64,000 nucleotides of DNA, taken from the NCBI RefSeq assembly GCF_000315425.1, contig NZ_JH992922.1, positions 460,873-524,872 on the forward strand, read 5' to 3'. Under the pieces are notes generated by a model, which did not search any database, was not told the DNA's origin, and saw only the letters and a program-made list of their open reading frames with translations. A program made the translations under genes and the position numbers. Below, piece by piece: positions 1 to 10,596 of this stretch (positions are counted from its first letter, which is position 1; each line of letters begins with the position of its first letter). The stretch is from Massilia timonae CCUG 45783. Lineage in GTDB: Bacteria > Pseudomonadota > Gammaproteobacteria > Burkholderiales > Burkholderiaceae_D.

Positions 1-120
1 CGACTCGATCGCATTGCCCTGGGCCAGGGCGGCGCTGGCGCACATCATGAGCATGAGTGCGGCCGCGGCGCGCGCCAGCCAGGCCGGCGGGGCGAAGCGA
101 ATCTTGACGTTGAAGGTCAT
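1..120 (-). CDS. pilQ: Type IV pilus secretin PilQ, N-terminal fragment (cut by window edge)
   Basis: Only the first 40 codons are in the window. The reading frame starts at an ATG 12 bases after the pilP stop, behind a GGAGAG ribosome binding site. The peptide has a basic start, a hydrophobic Ala/Leu/Met-rich stretch and an ALAQG-type signal peptidase I site, followed by NAIES, as expected at the mature N-terminus of PilQ. PilQ forms the outer-membrane secretin ring through which the type IV pilus passes. The identity rests mainly on position as the last gene of pilMNOPQ; the secretin domain itself lies beyond the left edge. Confidence 0.82.
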   Translation of the reverse strand, partial: MTFNVKIRFAPPAWLARAAAALMLMMCASAALAQGNAIES

Positions 121-132
121 CTACTGCTCTCC

Positions 133-681
133 TTATTTGGCTGCGCGGCTCTGCAGCTCGATGTGGGCCATCCGCTCCACCCAGTCGCCAGTGGCGTCCT
201 GTACCGATTCCCTGATCTCGACGGCGCCCTCGCTCACACGCGTGATGCGCCCGTAGTTCTGTCCAATCCGCTGGCCGCTGCGCACCCGGTACAGCGAACG
301 CTCGACCTGCAGCAGCGCGTAGTTCACGCCGCCCTTCTGGATCGTGCCCACCATCCGCATCGTGTCGAGCGGGAAGGTCTCCAGCAATTCCTTCGGCCGC
401 TCGAGATCGGGCTGGTTGGCATTGGCGCCGGCCTGCGCCATGCGCGCCATCTCGCCCAGCAGCTTGGTGGGATCGAAGGGGTCGAGCGCCGCGCGCGGAT
501 CGTAGCCATAGGGTTCGAAGGTCTTCGGCTCCGGCAGCGGCTTGACCTTGGGCACGGTCTGCTTTTCCACCCCCTTCATCCAGGCCCGGGTCTCGCCCAC
601 GCCGCCGTCGCCGCAGGCGGCCAGCAGGCTGCCGGCCAGCAGCAGCGCGCCCATGCGCCCCATCGCTCGTGCGCGCATCAT
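133..681 (-). CDS. pilP: Type IV pilus inner-membrane lipoprotein PilP
   Basis: 182 residues. The N-terminus carries a lipoprotein signal with lipobox LLAAC, so the mature protein should be lipid-anchored at the inner membrane. The C-terminal half (about residues 95-180) has the PilP beta-sandwich pattern, with MVGTIQKGG, ALLQVERSLYRVR and GQNYGRITRV. PilP links the inner-membrane PilMNO complex to the secretin PilQ. It overlaps the pilO stop codon, and pilQ follows after 12 bases, so translation is probably coupled. Two adjacent ATG codons (679-681 and 676-678) are possible starts; the first is used here. Confidence 0.93.
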   Translation of the reverse strand: MMRARAMGRMGALLLAGSLLAACGDGGVGETRAWMKGVEKQTVPKVKPLPEPKTFEPYGYDPRAALDPFDPTKLLGEMARMAQAGANANQPDLERPKELLETFPLDTMRMVGTIQKGGVNYALLQVERSLYRVRSGQRIGQNYGRITRVSEGAVEIRESVQDATGDWVERMAHIELQSRAAK

Positions 682-1373
682 TTCTTGCCCCCGGTCTTGG
701 CCTTGCCCTTGCCCTTCTTGCCCTTCTTCTTCTCGGCCGCGCGCGCGGCGCGCTGGGCCGCCAGCTCTTCCTGGTCGAGGTAGCGGAAGGTCTTGGCCAC
801 CGCCTGCAGCCCCAGGCTGCCGTCCTTGCCGGCCAGCAGGGTCAGGTTGTTCAGCGTGACGATGCGCGGCAGGTTGGCCATGTCGGCGGCGAACGCGCCC
901 ATGTCGTGGTAGCGGCCGCTCACCTTGATATCGATCGGCAGCTCGGCGTAGTAGTCGCGCACCACTTCCTGGCCCGGCTTGAACAGCTCGAACTGCAGGC
1001 CGCGGCCCACGCCCGACTGGTTGATGTCGGACAGCAGCGAATACATTTCGGACTTGCTCGGCAACTGCTTCTCCAGGCGCACCACGTATTGGTCGACCTG
1101 CGCCTTCTGCGCCTTGAGCGCTTCCAGGTTGATCGCCTGCGCCATCTTGGTCTTGTACTCCTCGCGCAGCTTCTGCTCGTCGCGCGCGCCGCGTTCCTGG
1201 GCCGCGAACTGGTCGCTCCAGTAGAAGTAGTAGCCCAGGCCGACGACCGCCGCCATCACGCCGGCGGCGCACAGCAGGCGCGGCGCCAGCGGCCACTGGC
1301 CGGGCGGACGGCCCTGCAGGTCCTGGAACTGCGCCGCCAGCCGGGCGCCGAGTTCTTTGATGTCGATGTTCAT
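678..1373 (-). CDS. pilO: Type IV pilus inner-membrane assembly protein PilO
   Basis: 231 residues. There is a short cytoplasmic N-terminus, one transmembrane helix (about residues 30-50), a coiled coil (about 60-110) and a C-terminal ferredoxin-like periplasmic domain. The C-terminus is a Lys/Gly-rich tail, likely disordered. PilO pairs with PilN in the inner-membrane alignment complex of type IV pili. The start ATG overlaps the pilN stop (ATGA), and the stop overlaps the pilP start, consistent with one operon. The open frame extends upstream, but the ATGA junction and the family start fix this start. Confidence 0.93.
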   Translation of the reverse strand: MNIDIKELGARLAAQFQDLQGRPPGQWPLAPRLLCAAGVMAAVVGLGYYFYWSDQFAAQERGARDEQKLREEYKTKMAQAINLEALKAQKAQVDQYVVRLEKQLPSKSEMYSLLSDINQSGVGRGLQFELFKPGQEVVRDYYAELPIDIKVSGRYHDMGAFAADMANLPRIVTLNNLTLLAGKDGSLGLQAVAKTFRYLDQEELAAQRAARAAEKKKGKKGKGKAKTGGKK

Positions 1374-2002
1374 GACTTCTCCGCCACGCGCTTGCCCCCG
1401 GCCGGCTTGTCGCCGTGCGCGGCCTCGTCGCCCTCGTCGCTCAGGCGCGCGCGCTTGATCGACACGCCGAGCGTGAACTCGACCACCTTGCGGGTGGCCT
1501 TGCCCTGGGCCAGGCTGACGGCGCGGACCTCGGTCAGGTCCGGGTTCTGCAGCCACGGCGAGCCGCTCGACAGGTTGCGCAGCAGCTCGGCCACCCTTTC
1601 CTGCGACTGGGCGTTGCCGGTCAGGATCACGCGCTGGCCGCTCTGCTTGACCGATTTCAGGTGCACGCCTTCCGGCGTCTGGCGCACCAGCTCGTCGAGC
1701 AGGTGGACCGGCTGGTTGCGGTCGCCCTGCAAGTCTTCGACCGCCTGCTGGCGCGCCTGCAGCGCGGCGATTTCTTCCTTCAGGTTGGTGATCTCGCCGA
1801 TCTTCTTGTCCAGCTCCGCGCTGGCTTTTTTCAGGACCTCGTTGCGCTGGTTCTGGACCGAGATCTGGCTCGCGTTATAGGCGCCGACCAGCATCACCAC
1901 GATGGCGCCCAGCACGCCGCCCAGCGCCATCAGGGCGACGAAGGCGGCCTGCTTCTGCTTGCGCCTGGCTTCGCGGTGGGGCAGCAGGTTAATCCGGATC
2001 AT
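1370..2002 (-). CDS. pilN: Type IV pilus assembly protein PilN
   Basis: 210 residues. It opens with MIRINLLPHRE; the INLLP motif is the segment by which PilN binds the groove of cytoplasmic PilM. A transmembrane helix follows (about residues 22-44), then a coiled coil (about 50-100) and a periplasmic ferredoxin-like fold. The C-terminal tail is charged. It overlaps pilM by four bases (ATGA) and pilO by four, so the four genes pilM-N-O-P are tightly coupled. Confidence 0.94.
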   Translation of the reverse strand: MIRINLLPHREARRKQKQAAFVALMALGGVLGAIVVMLVGAYNASQISVQNQRNEVLKKASAELDKKIGEITNLKEEIAALQARQQAVEDLQGDRNQPVHLLDELVRQTPEGVHLKSVKQSGQRVILTGNAQSQERVAELLRNLSSGSPWLQNPDLTEVRAVSLAQGKATRKVVEFTLGVSIKRARLSDEGDEAAHGDKPAGGKRVAEKS

Positions 2003-3066
2003 CAGCCGAACCTCCGCAGCGCCAGGCCGCAGGCGACCAGGTAGGCCGGGGCGTCCTGGCGCAGCTGGTGTTCGCGCACGCCGGGGCCGAGCTGCATGCC
2101 CTCGAAGGGCGCCGCGAGCAGCGTCGGCAGGCGGGTGCGGCCGGCCACGACGTCGAGGATCCCGGGCAGCAGCGCGCAGCCGCCGGCCAGGTACAGCTGG
2201 TCGATCCGGGTATACGGGGTCGAGGTGTAGAAGAACTGGATGGCGCGCGTGATTTCCAGCGCCGCGCTTTCCAGGAACGGCGCCAGGATGTCGGCGCGGT
2301 AGTTCTCGGGCAGGTCGCCCGCCTTCTTGCGCGTCTCGGCTTCTTCGAACGCCATGCCGTAGCTGCGCACGATGTCCTGGGTCAGCGCATTGCCGCCGAA
2401 CGGCTGCTCGCGCTCGTAGACCGCTTCGCCGTTCAGCAGCACCGACACGTGGGTGGCGTGGGCGCCGATCTGGAACAGGGCCACGATCTGGTCCTGCCGC
2501 GGCAGGGCGGCGTGTTCGAGCGCGCCGCGCGCGGCGTACGATTCGATGTCCATCACGGTGGCGGTAAGGCCGGCGGCTTCCGCGATCGCGACCCGGTCCT
2601 CGACCTTTTCGCGGCGCGCGGCGGCCAGCATCACTTCCATGTCGTCCAGCGAATTCGGGGCCGCGCCGATCACGTCGAAGTCGAGGCTGACCTCATCGAG
2701 CGCGAACGGGATATACTGACTGGCCTCGGACTCGACCTGCACTTCCAACTGGTCTTCCGACAGACCGGCCGGCAGGATGATCTTCTTGGTGATCACGGCG
2801 GCGGGCGGCATGCCGAGCGCCACGTGGCGGGCGCGGGTGCCGCTCTTCTTCCAGACCCGGCGCACCGCGTCGGCGACCTGGTCCATGTTTTCGATATTGC
2901 CGTCCACCACGGCGCCGCGCGGCAGCGCCTCGGTGGCGTAGCGCTCCAGGCGCACGATACCCTTGCCTGCATCGGCCAGCTCGACCAGGCGGACGCCGGA
3001 CGTGCTGATATCGAGCCCGACCATCGGCGGACTCGATTGTCCAAACAAGGACCCCAGATTGATCAC
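2002..3066 (-). CDS. pilM: Type IV pilus actin-like ATPase PilM
   Basis: 354 residues from GTG at 3066. It has an FtsA/actin-like fold: a phosphate-1 loop with GLDISTSGVRLVEL near the N-terminus, and LAGGCALLPG near the C-terminus (adenosine-binding region). PilM is the cytoplasmic partner of PilN in the pilus alignment complex. A GGAG box lies 7 bases before the GTG and only 4 bases before a TTG at 3069, so GTG is preferred. It is first in the pilMNOPQ operon and divergent from mrcA, the usual arrangement in beta- and gammaproteobacteria. Confidence 0.94.
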   Translation of the reverse strand: MINLGSLFGQSSPPMVGLDISTSGVRLVELADAGKGIVRLERYATEALPRGAVVDGNIENMDQVADAVRRVWKKSGTRARHVALGMPPAAVITKKIILPAGLSEDQLEVQVESEASQYIPFALDEVSLDFDVIGAAPNSLDDMEVMLAAARREKVEDRVAIAEAAGLTATVMDIESYAARGALEHAALPRQDQIVALFQIGAHATHVSVLLNGEAVYEREQPFGGNALTQDIVRSYGMAFEEAETRKKAGDLPENYRADILAPFLESAALEITRAIQFFYTSTPYTRIDQLYLAGGCALLPGILDVVAGRTRLPTLLAAPFEGMQLGPGVREHQLRQDAPAYLVACGLALRRFG

Positions 3067-3387
3067 CAATACACTCCTGTGGCTGCAGAATGAGCTTGAA
3101 AGGCCCGGAATTACATGTTGTCGTAAATAAAACAGCTATTTACTTCTTATAACTTTCTTATAAAAATCCGGCACTTACGTGCAGCACCGCATCGGATCGT
3201 AGCAACAAAGGATGACTACGGACAAGAAATTTCTGCACTGGAACACTCCTTTCCGGGGCGTGCGCGCCACACTCCGGCGTTTTCATTGCCAGGCCAATAT
3301 TGCCCTTGAGTTCCGTTAAGCTCCGTCGAGTATCGGGCACCAAACCGCTGCCTTATAATGAGGCGGATCAACAAAGCGAAAGTCAGC
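3067..3387. promoter_or_regulatory. Divergent promoter region between pilM and mrcA
   Basis: About 320 bases without a gene. On the plus strand a perfect TATAAT lies at 3354-3359, overlapping an upstream in-frame ATG of mrcA (3358). If it is the -10 box, that ATG is not translated and the ATG at 3388 is the real start. No good -35 box was seen at the right distance. An AT-rich tract at about 3118-3170 probably holds the pilM promoter, but no clean hexamer pair is visible. Confidence 0.5.
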
Positions 3388-5721
<2,334 letters not shown>

Positions 5722-5740
5722 TCGGCACGGTGCAGAAATG

Positions 5741-5767
5741 ACAAAGGCGGCCAATGGCCGCCTTTGT
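5741..5767. terminator. Bidirectional terminator between mrcA and cyaY
   Basis: A perfect inverted repeat with 12-base arms (ACAAAGGCGGCC and its complement) around an AAT loop. It lies between the convergent 3' ends of mrcA and cyaY. The A/T-rich outer ends give short U tracts in both directions. Confidence 0.75.
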
Positions 5768-5784
5768 CGTCGATGGCCGGTACT

Positions 5785-6114
5785 TCAGACCAGCGACACC
5801 TGCGCCCCGCCCTGCTCGCCCGCATATTTCGACAGCGACGCGAAGAACTCGCTGTCGTCGCGGGTATTGCGCCATTCGTCGCCCACGCGCTTGTAGTGGT
5901 AGCCGCCCGAGCGCGCCGCCACCCACATCTCCTGCAACGGCGCCTGGCTGTTGACGATGATCTTGGAACCGTTGTCGATGAACTCGATCTCCAGCACGTT
6001 GCCGCTGCGCTTGCATTCGACGTCGATCACGTCCTCGTCGTTCAGGCGATCGAAGGCGTCCTCGATCTGCTTGAGGGTCAGGTCGGCAAGGTCCAAAAAT
6101 TCGGTTTCGGTCAT
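5785..6114 (-). CDS. cyaY: Frataxin-like iron donor protein CyaY
   Basis: 109 residues, normal for bacterial frataxin. It is small, acidic and cytoplasmic. The N-terminal helix carries Asp/Glu residues (FLDLADLTLKQIEDAFD, DEDVID) that bind iron in this family. The sheet carries the typical ANSQ/VNSQAPLQEMW and GYHYK segments. CyaY modulates iron delivery and IscS activity in Fe-S cluster assembly. The start is set by a GGAG box 8 bases upstream. It is divergent from lptM-lysA, as in many proteobacteria. Confidence 0.93.
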   Translation of the reverse strand: MTETEFLDLADLTLKQIEDAFDRLNDEDVIDVECKRSGNVLEIEFIDNGSKIIVNSQAPLQEMWVAARSGGYHYKRVGDEWRNTRDDSEFFASLSKYAGEQGGAQVSLV

Positions 6115-6143
6115 GCTACACTCCAAAATCTGCTAATCAAACC

Positions 6144-6347
6144 GTGATTCTAATCGTGAAGTCCTCTCTTGCGCTTCTCCCGGCCGCTGTTTTGCTTGCC
6201 GCCCTGTCGGGCTGCGGCCAGACCGGCGACCTGTACATGCCGACGCCGCCGGCAAGGCCGACGTCGGCGCCGCCCGCGGCACCGGTCGACCAACCACCGC
6301 AGCCCGTCCCTTCGAACAACGCCTCCACCCCTGCCCCGCACCGCTGA
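6144..6347 (+). CDS. lptM: LptM/YifL-type small lipoprotein
   Basis: 67 residues or fewer. A lipoprotein signal with lipobox LSGC is followed at once by GQTGDLY, the hallmark of the LptM (YifL) family, then a Pro/Ala-rich disordered tail. LptM assists maturation of the outer-membrane LPS translocon LptDE. The start is a GTG at 6144 or, giving a more typical signal peptide, a GTG at 6159. The stop overlaps the lysA start (TGATG), so the two are co-translated. The placement between cyaY and lysA is standard. Confidence 0.88.
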   Translation: MILIVKSSLALLPAAVLLAALSGCGQTGDLYMPTPPARPTSAPPAAPVDQPPQPVPSNNASTPAPHR

Positions 6348-7624
6348 TGTCCTATTTTTCGCACCAAGACGGCGTCCTGCACGCCGAAAACGTTTCGCTG
6401 TCCGCCATCGCGGAACAATTCGGCACGCCGACCTACGTTTACTCCAAAGCCGCCCTGCTCGAGAACTTCAGCGCCTACCACGACGCCTGCCAGGGCCGCG
6501 ACGCCCTGGTCTGCTACGCGATGAAGGCCAATTCGAACCTGGCCGTGCTCGACCTGCTGGCGCGCCAGGGCGCGGGCTTCGACATCGTCTCGGGCGGCGA
6601 ACTGCTGCGCGTGATCGCGGCCGGCGGCGACCCGGGCAAGACCATCTTCTCGGGCGTCGGCAAGACCGTCGAGGAAATGCAGCTTGCGCTGGAAAAAGGC
6701 ATCCTGTGCTTCAACGTCGAATCGATCCCCGAACTGCACCGCCTGAACGAGGTCGCCGGCAAGCTCGGCATGCGCGCCCCGGTCTCGCTGCGCGTGAACC
6801 CGAACGTCGACGCCAAGACCCACCCGTATATTGCGACCGGCCTGAAGGCCAACAAGTTCGGCGTGGCCTTCGACGATGCGCTGGACACCTACCGCACCGC
6901 CGCCAGCCTGCCGCACCTGGACGTGGTCGGCATCGACTGCCATATCGGCTCGCAGCTGCTGGACGACGCCCCGCTGCTCGAAGCCCTCGATAAGCTGATC
7001 GAGCTGATCGACACCCTGCACGCCGAGGGCACCCACCTGCACCACCTGGACATCGGCGGCGGCATCGGCGTCGACTACGGCGTGGCCGGCGACAAGCCGC
7101 CGGTGCCGGTGGGCGACTACCTGGGCCGCCTGTTCAAGCGCATCGACGCCTGGCGTGCCGAGAAACACGGCGGCCAGCCGATCAAGGTGATCTTCGAGCC
7201 GGGCCGCTCGATCGTGGCCAACGCCGGCGTGCTGCTGACGAAGACCGAATTCCTGAAACCCGGCGCCGAGAAGAACTTCTGCATCGTCGACGCCGCGATG
7301 AACGACCTGATGCGTCCGACCCTGTACCAGGCCTGGATGGGCGTGCAGCCGGTGACCCCGCGCGACGGCGAAAAACTGGTGTGGGACATCGTCGGCCCGG
7401 TGTGCGAGTCGGGCGACTGGCTGGCGCGCGAGCGCGAGCTGGCGCTCGAGCCGGGCGACCTGCTGGCCATCATGACGGCCGGCGCCTATGGCATGACGAT
7501 GGCGTCGAACTACAACACCCGCGGCCGCGCGGCCGAGGTGATCGTCGATGGCGACGCCACCCACCTGGTGCGCCGGCGCGAGACACCAGCCGAGGTGTTC
7601 GCGCTCGAAACGATGATGAAGTAA
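6347..7624 (+). CDS. lysA: Diaminopimelate decarboxylase
   Basis: 425 residues. A fold-type III PLP enzyme with an alanine-racemase-like barrel then a beta domain. Visible motifs are YAMKANSN (the Lys that binds PLP), HIGSQ, and GPVCESGDWLA with the catalytic Cys of the C-terminal domain. It converts meso-diaminopimelate to L-lysine, the last step of lysine synthesis. It overlaps lptM and is followed at once by a terminator. Confidence 0.97.
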   Translation: MSYFSHQDGVLHAENVSLSAIAEQFGTPTYVYSKAALLENFSAYHDACQGRDALVCYAMKANSNLAVLDLLARQGAGFDIVSGGELLRVIAAGGDPGKTIFSGVGKTVEEMQLALEKGILCFNVESIPELHRLNEVAGKLGMRAPVSLRVNPNVDAKTHPYIATGLKANKFGVAFDDALDTYRTAASLPHLDVVGIDCHIGSQLLDDAPLLEALDKLIELIDTLHAEGTHLHHLDIGGGIGVDYGVAGDKPPVPVGDYLGRLFKRIDAWRAEKHGGQPIKVIFEPGRSIVANAGVLLTKTEFLKPGAEKNFCIVDAAMNDLMRPTLYQAWMGVQPVTPRDGEKLVWDIVGPVCESGDWLARERELALEPGDLLAIMTAGAYGMTMASNYNTRGRAAEVIVDGDATHLVRRRETPAEVFALETMMK

Positions 7625-7631
7625 ACACAGA

Positions 7632-7652
7632 CCCGCGCAATGCGGGCCTTTT
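7632..7652 (+). terminator. Intrinsic terminator after lysA
   Basis: Hairpin CCCGC-GCAAT-GCGGG followed by CCTTTT, 8 bases after the lysA stop. The stem is short but the U tract is in place. Confidence 0.65.
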
Positions 7653-7657
7653 CAGTT

Positions 7658-8281
7658 TCAAGCGCGCGCGGTTTGTGGTTTGCGCCTGACATGCCAGAAC
7701 ACGCGCAGCCCCAGCAGCACGGCCACGATGGTCCCGAACAGGATCGGCTGCGCGAAATCGCTCTTGCCCTCTTTCATCCACCAGTAGTGCAGGATCGCCA
7801 GCGGACCGATCGCGTAGATCAGCCGGTGCAGCCATTGCCAGCGCTTGCCGCCCAGGCGCTTGATCATCGCATTGGTCGAGGTGGCCGCCAGCGGGATCAG
7901 GAGCACGAAGGCGATGAAGCCGACCAGGATGAACGGCCGTTTCACCACGTCGGCCAGCATCGCGGCGACGTCGAAGAAATGGTCGAACCACAGGAAGGCG
8001 ATGAAGTGCACCAGCGCATAGAAGAAGGTGAACAGCCCGACCATGCGCCGCAGCTTCACCAGCCAGTTCCAGCCCGTCAGGCGCCGCAGCGGCGTGACCG
8101 CCAGCGTGATGCACAGGAAGTACAGCGCCCACTCGCCGCTGATGCCGGTGATTTCCGCCAGCGGATCGGTGAAGGCGCCGGTGGCGGTCCCCCACACCAG
8201 GCGCGCGAAAGGCAGCAGCGAGAGGATAAAAACGGCCGTTTTTACCCATCCGACCCGTTGATTGGAAAGCTGCAGCGCCAT
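7658..8281 (-). CDS. msrQ: MsrQ heme-binding membrane subunit of the periplasmic methionine sulfoxide reductase
   Basis: 207 residues with about six transmembrane helices and the ferric-reductase-like layout of MsrQ (YedZ). Conserved His residues lie in the helices, for example YALVHFIAFLWFDH and WQWLHRLIY, and are likely heme ligands. MsrQ passes electrons from the quinone pool or a flavin reductase to MsrP. Its ATG overlaps the msrP stop (ATGA). Its 3' end faces lysA. Confidence 0.93.
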   Translation of the reverse strand: MALQLSNQRVGWVKTAVFILSLLPFARLVWGTATGAFTDPLAEITGISGEWALYFLCITLAVTPLRRLTGWNWLVKLRRMVGLFTFFYALVHFIAFLWFDHFFDVAAMLADVVKRPFILVGFIAFVLLIPLAATSTNAMIKRLGGKRWQWLHRLIYAIGPLAILHYWWMKEGKSDFAQPILFGTIVAVLLGLRVFWHVRRKPQTARA

Positions 8282-9261
8282 CAGTAATAGCGCTTCAAGT
8301 CCATGCCCGTGTACAGCGAGGCGACCTGGTCATAGCCGTTGAACATCAGCGTCTTGCGCTTGGGCTGGAACAGGCCGGTCTCGCCGATGCGGCGTTCGCT
8401 CGCCTGCGACCAGCGCGGATGGTCGACGTTTGGGTTCACGTTCGAATAGAAACCGTATTCGCGCGGCGCAGAATCGTTCCAGGCGGTGCGCGGCTGGCGA
8501 CTCACCAGGCGGATGCGCACGATCGACTTGGCCGACTTGAAACCGTATTTCCAGGGCACGACCAGGCGCACCGGCGCGCCGTTCTGGTTCGGCAGCACCT
8601 GGCCGTACATGCCCATCGTGAGCATGGTCAGCGGATGCATGGCTTCGTCGATGCGCAAGCCTTCCACGTAGGGCCAGTCGAGCACGCCGCTCCTCAGGCC
8701 CGGCATCTGCTTGCGGTCGGCCAGGGTGGTGAATTCGACGAATTTGGCATTGCCGGTCGGCTCGACCTGCTTGAGCAAATTCGACAGCGAATAGCCGACC
8801 CAGGGAATGACCATCGACCAGCCTTCGACGCAGCGCAGGCGGTAGATGCGTTCCTCGAGCGGGGCCAGCTTGAGCAGGCTGTCGATGTCGAGCGTGAGCG
8901 GCTTGTTGACCTCGCCCTCGATGCGCACGGTCCAGGGCCGGGTGCGCAGGGTGTGCGCGTTCTCGGCCGGATCGCCCTTGTCGAGGCCGAACTCATAGAA
9001 GTTGTTGTAGCCGGCGGCGTCCTTGAACGGGGTCTGCTTCTCGTCGGTGGACAGCGCCACGTTGGCGCGCGCCGCCAGCTTTTGGGCAGGGGCAGCCTGG
9101 GCGAAGGCGTCGCGGTTGGCCATCTCCCACATGCCGCTGCCGACTGCCGCCGTGGCGGCCATGCGGGCAATAAATTGGCGCCGCCCGGTATAGACCTCTT
9201 GCGGCGTGATTTCGGACGGGAACGGAAGATCGAGTCCGTTGGGATGACGTTTGAACAGCAT
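8281..9261 (-). CDS. msrP: MsrP catalytic subunit of the periplasmic methionine sulfoxide reductase (molybdopterin enzyme)
   Basis: 326 residues. The N-terminus has a twin-arginine signal ([16 protein letters not shown]), so it is exported folded with its molybdopterin cofactor. The sulfite-oxidase-like fold shows [11 protein letters not shown], where the Cys ligates molybdenum, and [18 protein letters not shown], a conserved cofactor and substrate region. It repairs oxidised methionine in envelope proteins after oxidative or chlorine stress. It is co-transcribed with msrQ. Confidence 0.95.
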   Translation of the reverse strand: MLFKRHPNGLDLPFPSEITPQEVYTGRRQFIARMAATAAVGSGMWEMANRDAFAQAAPAQKLAARANVALSTDEKQTPFKDAAGYNNFYEFGLDKGDPAENAHTLRTRPWTVRIEGEVNKPLTLDIDSLLKLAPLEERIYRLRCVEGWSMVIPWVGYSLSNLLKQVEPTGNAKFVEFTTLADRKQMPGLRSGVLDWPYVEGLRIDEAMHPLTMLTMGMYGQVLPNQNGAPVRLVVPWKYGFKSAKSIVRIRLVSRQPRTAWNDSAPREYGFYSNVNPNVDHPRWSQASERRIGETGLFQPKRKTLMFNGYDQVASLYTGMDLKRYY

Positions 9262-9324
9262 GGCTGGCCTCGGGAACTGGTGTTTTGCTTACATTACACG
9301 AAGTTCCCTTAAGCCAGCGTTAGG

Positions 9325-9345
9325 GTGGACGGCTACGCCGTCCAC
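9325..9345. repeat. REP-like palindrome downstream of ccsB
   Basis: GTGGACGGC-TAC-GCCGTCCAC: 9-base perfect arms with a 3-base loop and no U tract. Its core resembles the palindrome at 23872-23898 (CGGCnACGCCG), so it looks like a dispersed palindromic element rather than a dedicated terminator. Confidence 0.5.
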
Positions 9346-9393
9346 GCGGTGACGGTTGGCCGCCCGGTCATCCGGCACGCGCACGGAGCCGGT

Positions 9394-10575
9394 TTACAGC
9401 TCGCCGTACGAGTGCAAGCCCGACAGGAACATGTTCACGCCCAGGAAGGCGAAGGTGGTCACCAGCAAGCCCACCAGCGCCCACCAGGCCGCCACGCGGC
9501 CGCGCAGGCCGGTCATCAGGCGCATGTGCAGCCAGGCCGCGTAGTTGAGCCAGACGATCAGGGCCCAGGTCTCTTTCGGGTCCCACGACCAGTAGCCGCC
9601 CCAGGCCTCGGCCGCCCACAGGGCGCCCAGGATGGTGGCGACGGTGAAGAAGGCGAAGCCGACCGAGATCGACTTGTACATCACGTCGTCCAGCACCTCC
9701 AGCGGCGGCAAGCGGTCGGCCAGGATGCCGTGCGACTTGAGCAGGTAAGCGGTGCCGACCATCGCCGCCAGGGCGAAGGTGCCGTAGCCGATGAAGTTGG
9801 CCGGGACGTGGATCTTCATCCACCAGCTCTGCAGCGCCGGAACCAGCGGCTGGATCTGGGCGGCGTCGCGCGACACCGTGTACCACAGCAGGAAGGCGAC
9901 CGCGGCGCCGATGATCAGCATCACGAACGGACCCAGCTGGCGAGTGGCGTAGTGTTCTTCGTAGTACAGGTGGAACAGCGCGGTGATGATCGCGAACAGG
10001 ATGAACACTTCGTACAGGTTCGACACCGGGATGTGGCCCACGTCCGGCCCGATCAGGTAGCTTTCGTACCAGCGCACCATCATGCCGACCGAGCCGATCA
10101 CGACCGCGGCCCAGCACAGGTTGGCGCCGACGCCGCCGCCGAACTTGCCGCGGCTGAACAGGCCAACCCAGTAGAACACGGTCGAGAACATGAACAGCGC
10201 GCTCATCCACAGGATGGCCGAGCCGCTCGACAGCATGTATTTCAGGAAGAACTTCTGCTCGGCCGCCGCCAGGTTGCCGTCATAGATCGAGATCGCGGCC
10301 AGCGACAGCACGCCGACCAGCGGCACCAGCCAGCGCATCGGCTTCCAGTACCAGCCCAGCGCCGCGAATACCGGCGCGGTACAGATCAGGATGATTTCTT
10401 CATAGATGTCCATGAAATGGCCGTACTGGACCTGGGCGTACAGGGCTCCCGCCAGCAGCGCGATGCCGTACAGCCAATCGGCCGCGGTCAGTCGGCGGAA
10501 GTAGCCGACCTTTTCCTGGTATTTGTCGGTCGAGCGCGCCGGGGCGCTATTTTTCGTTTGGGACAGTTCCATCAT
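9394..10575 (-). CDS. ccsB: Cytochrome c maturation protein CcsB (CcsA/ResC family heme transporter)
   Basis: 393 residues and about eight transmembrane helices. The diagnostic WWD motif reads WGGYWSWDPKETWAL in the C-terminal third. With ResB it exports heme and attaches it to apocytochrome CxxCH motifs on the periplasmic side (System II). The N-terminal part before the CcsA-like core is longer than in minimal family members, as in other betaproteobacteria. It lies 21 bases after resB in the same operon. Confidence 0.94.
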   Translation of the reverse strand: MMELSQTKNSAPARSTDKYQEKVGYFRRLTAADWLYGIALLAGALYAQVQYGHFMDIYEEIILICTAPVFAALGWYWKPMRWLVPLVGVLSLAAISIYDGNLAAAEQKFFLKYMLSSGSAILWMSALFMFSTVFYWVGLFSRGKFGGGVGANLCWAAVVIGSVGMMVRWYESYLIGPDVGHIPVSNLYEVFILFAIITALFHLYYEEHYATRQLGPFVMLIIGAAVAFLLWYTVSRDAAQIQPLVPALQSWWMKIHVPANFIGYGTFALAAMVGTAYLLKSHGILADRLPPLEVLDDVMYKSISVGFAFFTVATILGALWAAEAWGGYWSWDPKETWALIVWLNYAAWLHMRLMTGLRGRVAAWWALVGLLVTTFAFLGVNMFLSGLHSYGEL

Positions 10576-10596
10576 TTTCTCCAGATCGTCGCCAGC

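Noticed and set aside
3358..3387. ATG at 3358 as the start of mrcA
   Set aside because: It overlaps a perfect TATAAT and has no ribosome binding site; ATG 3388 is preferred.
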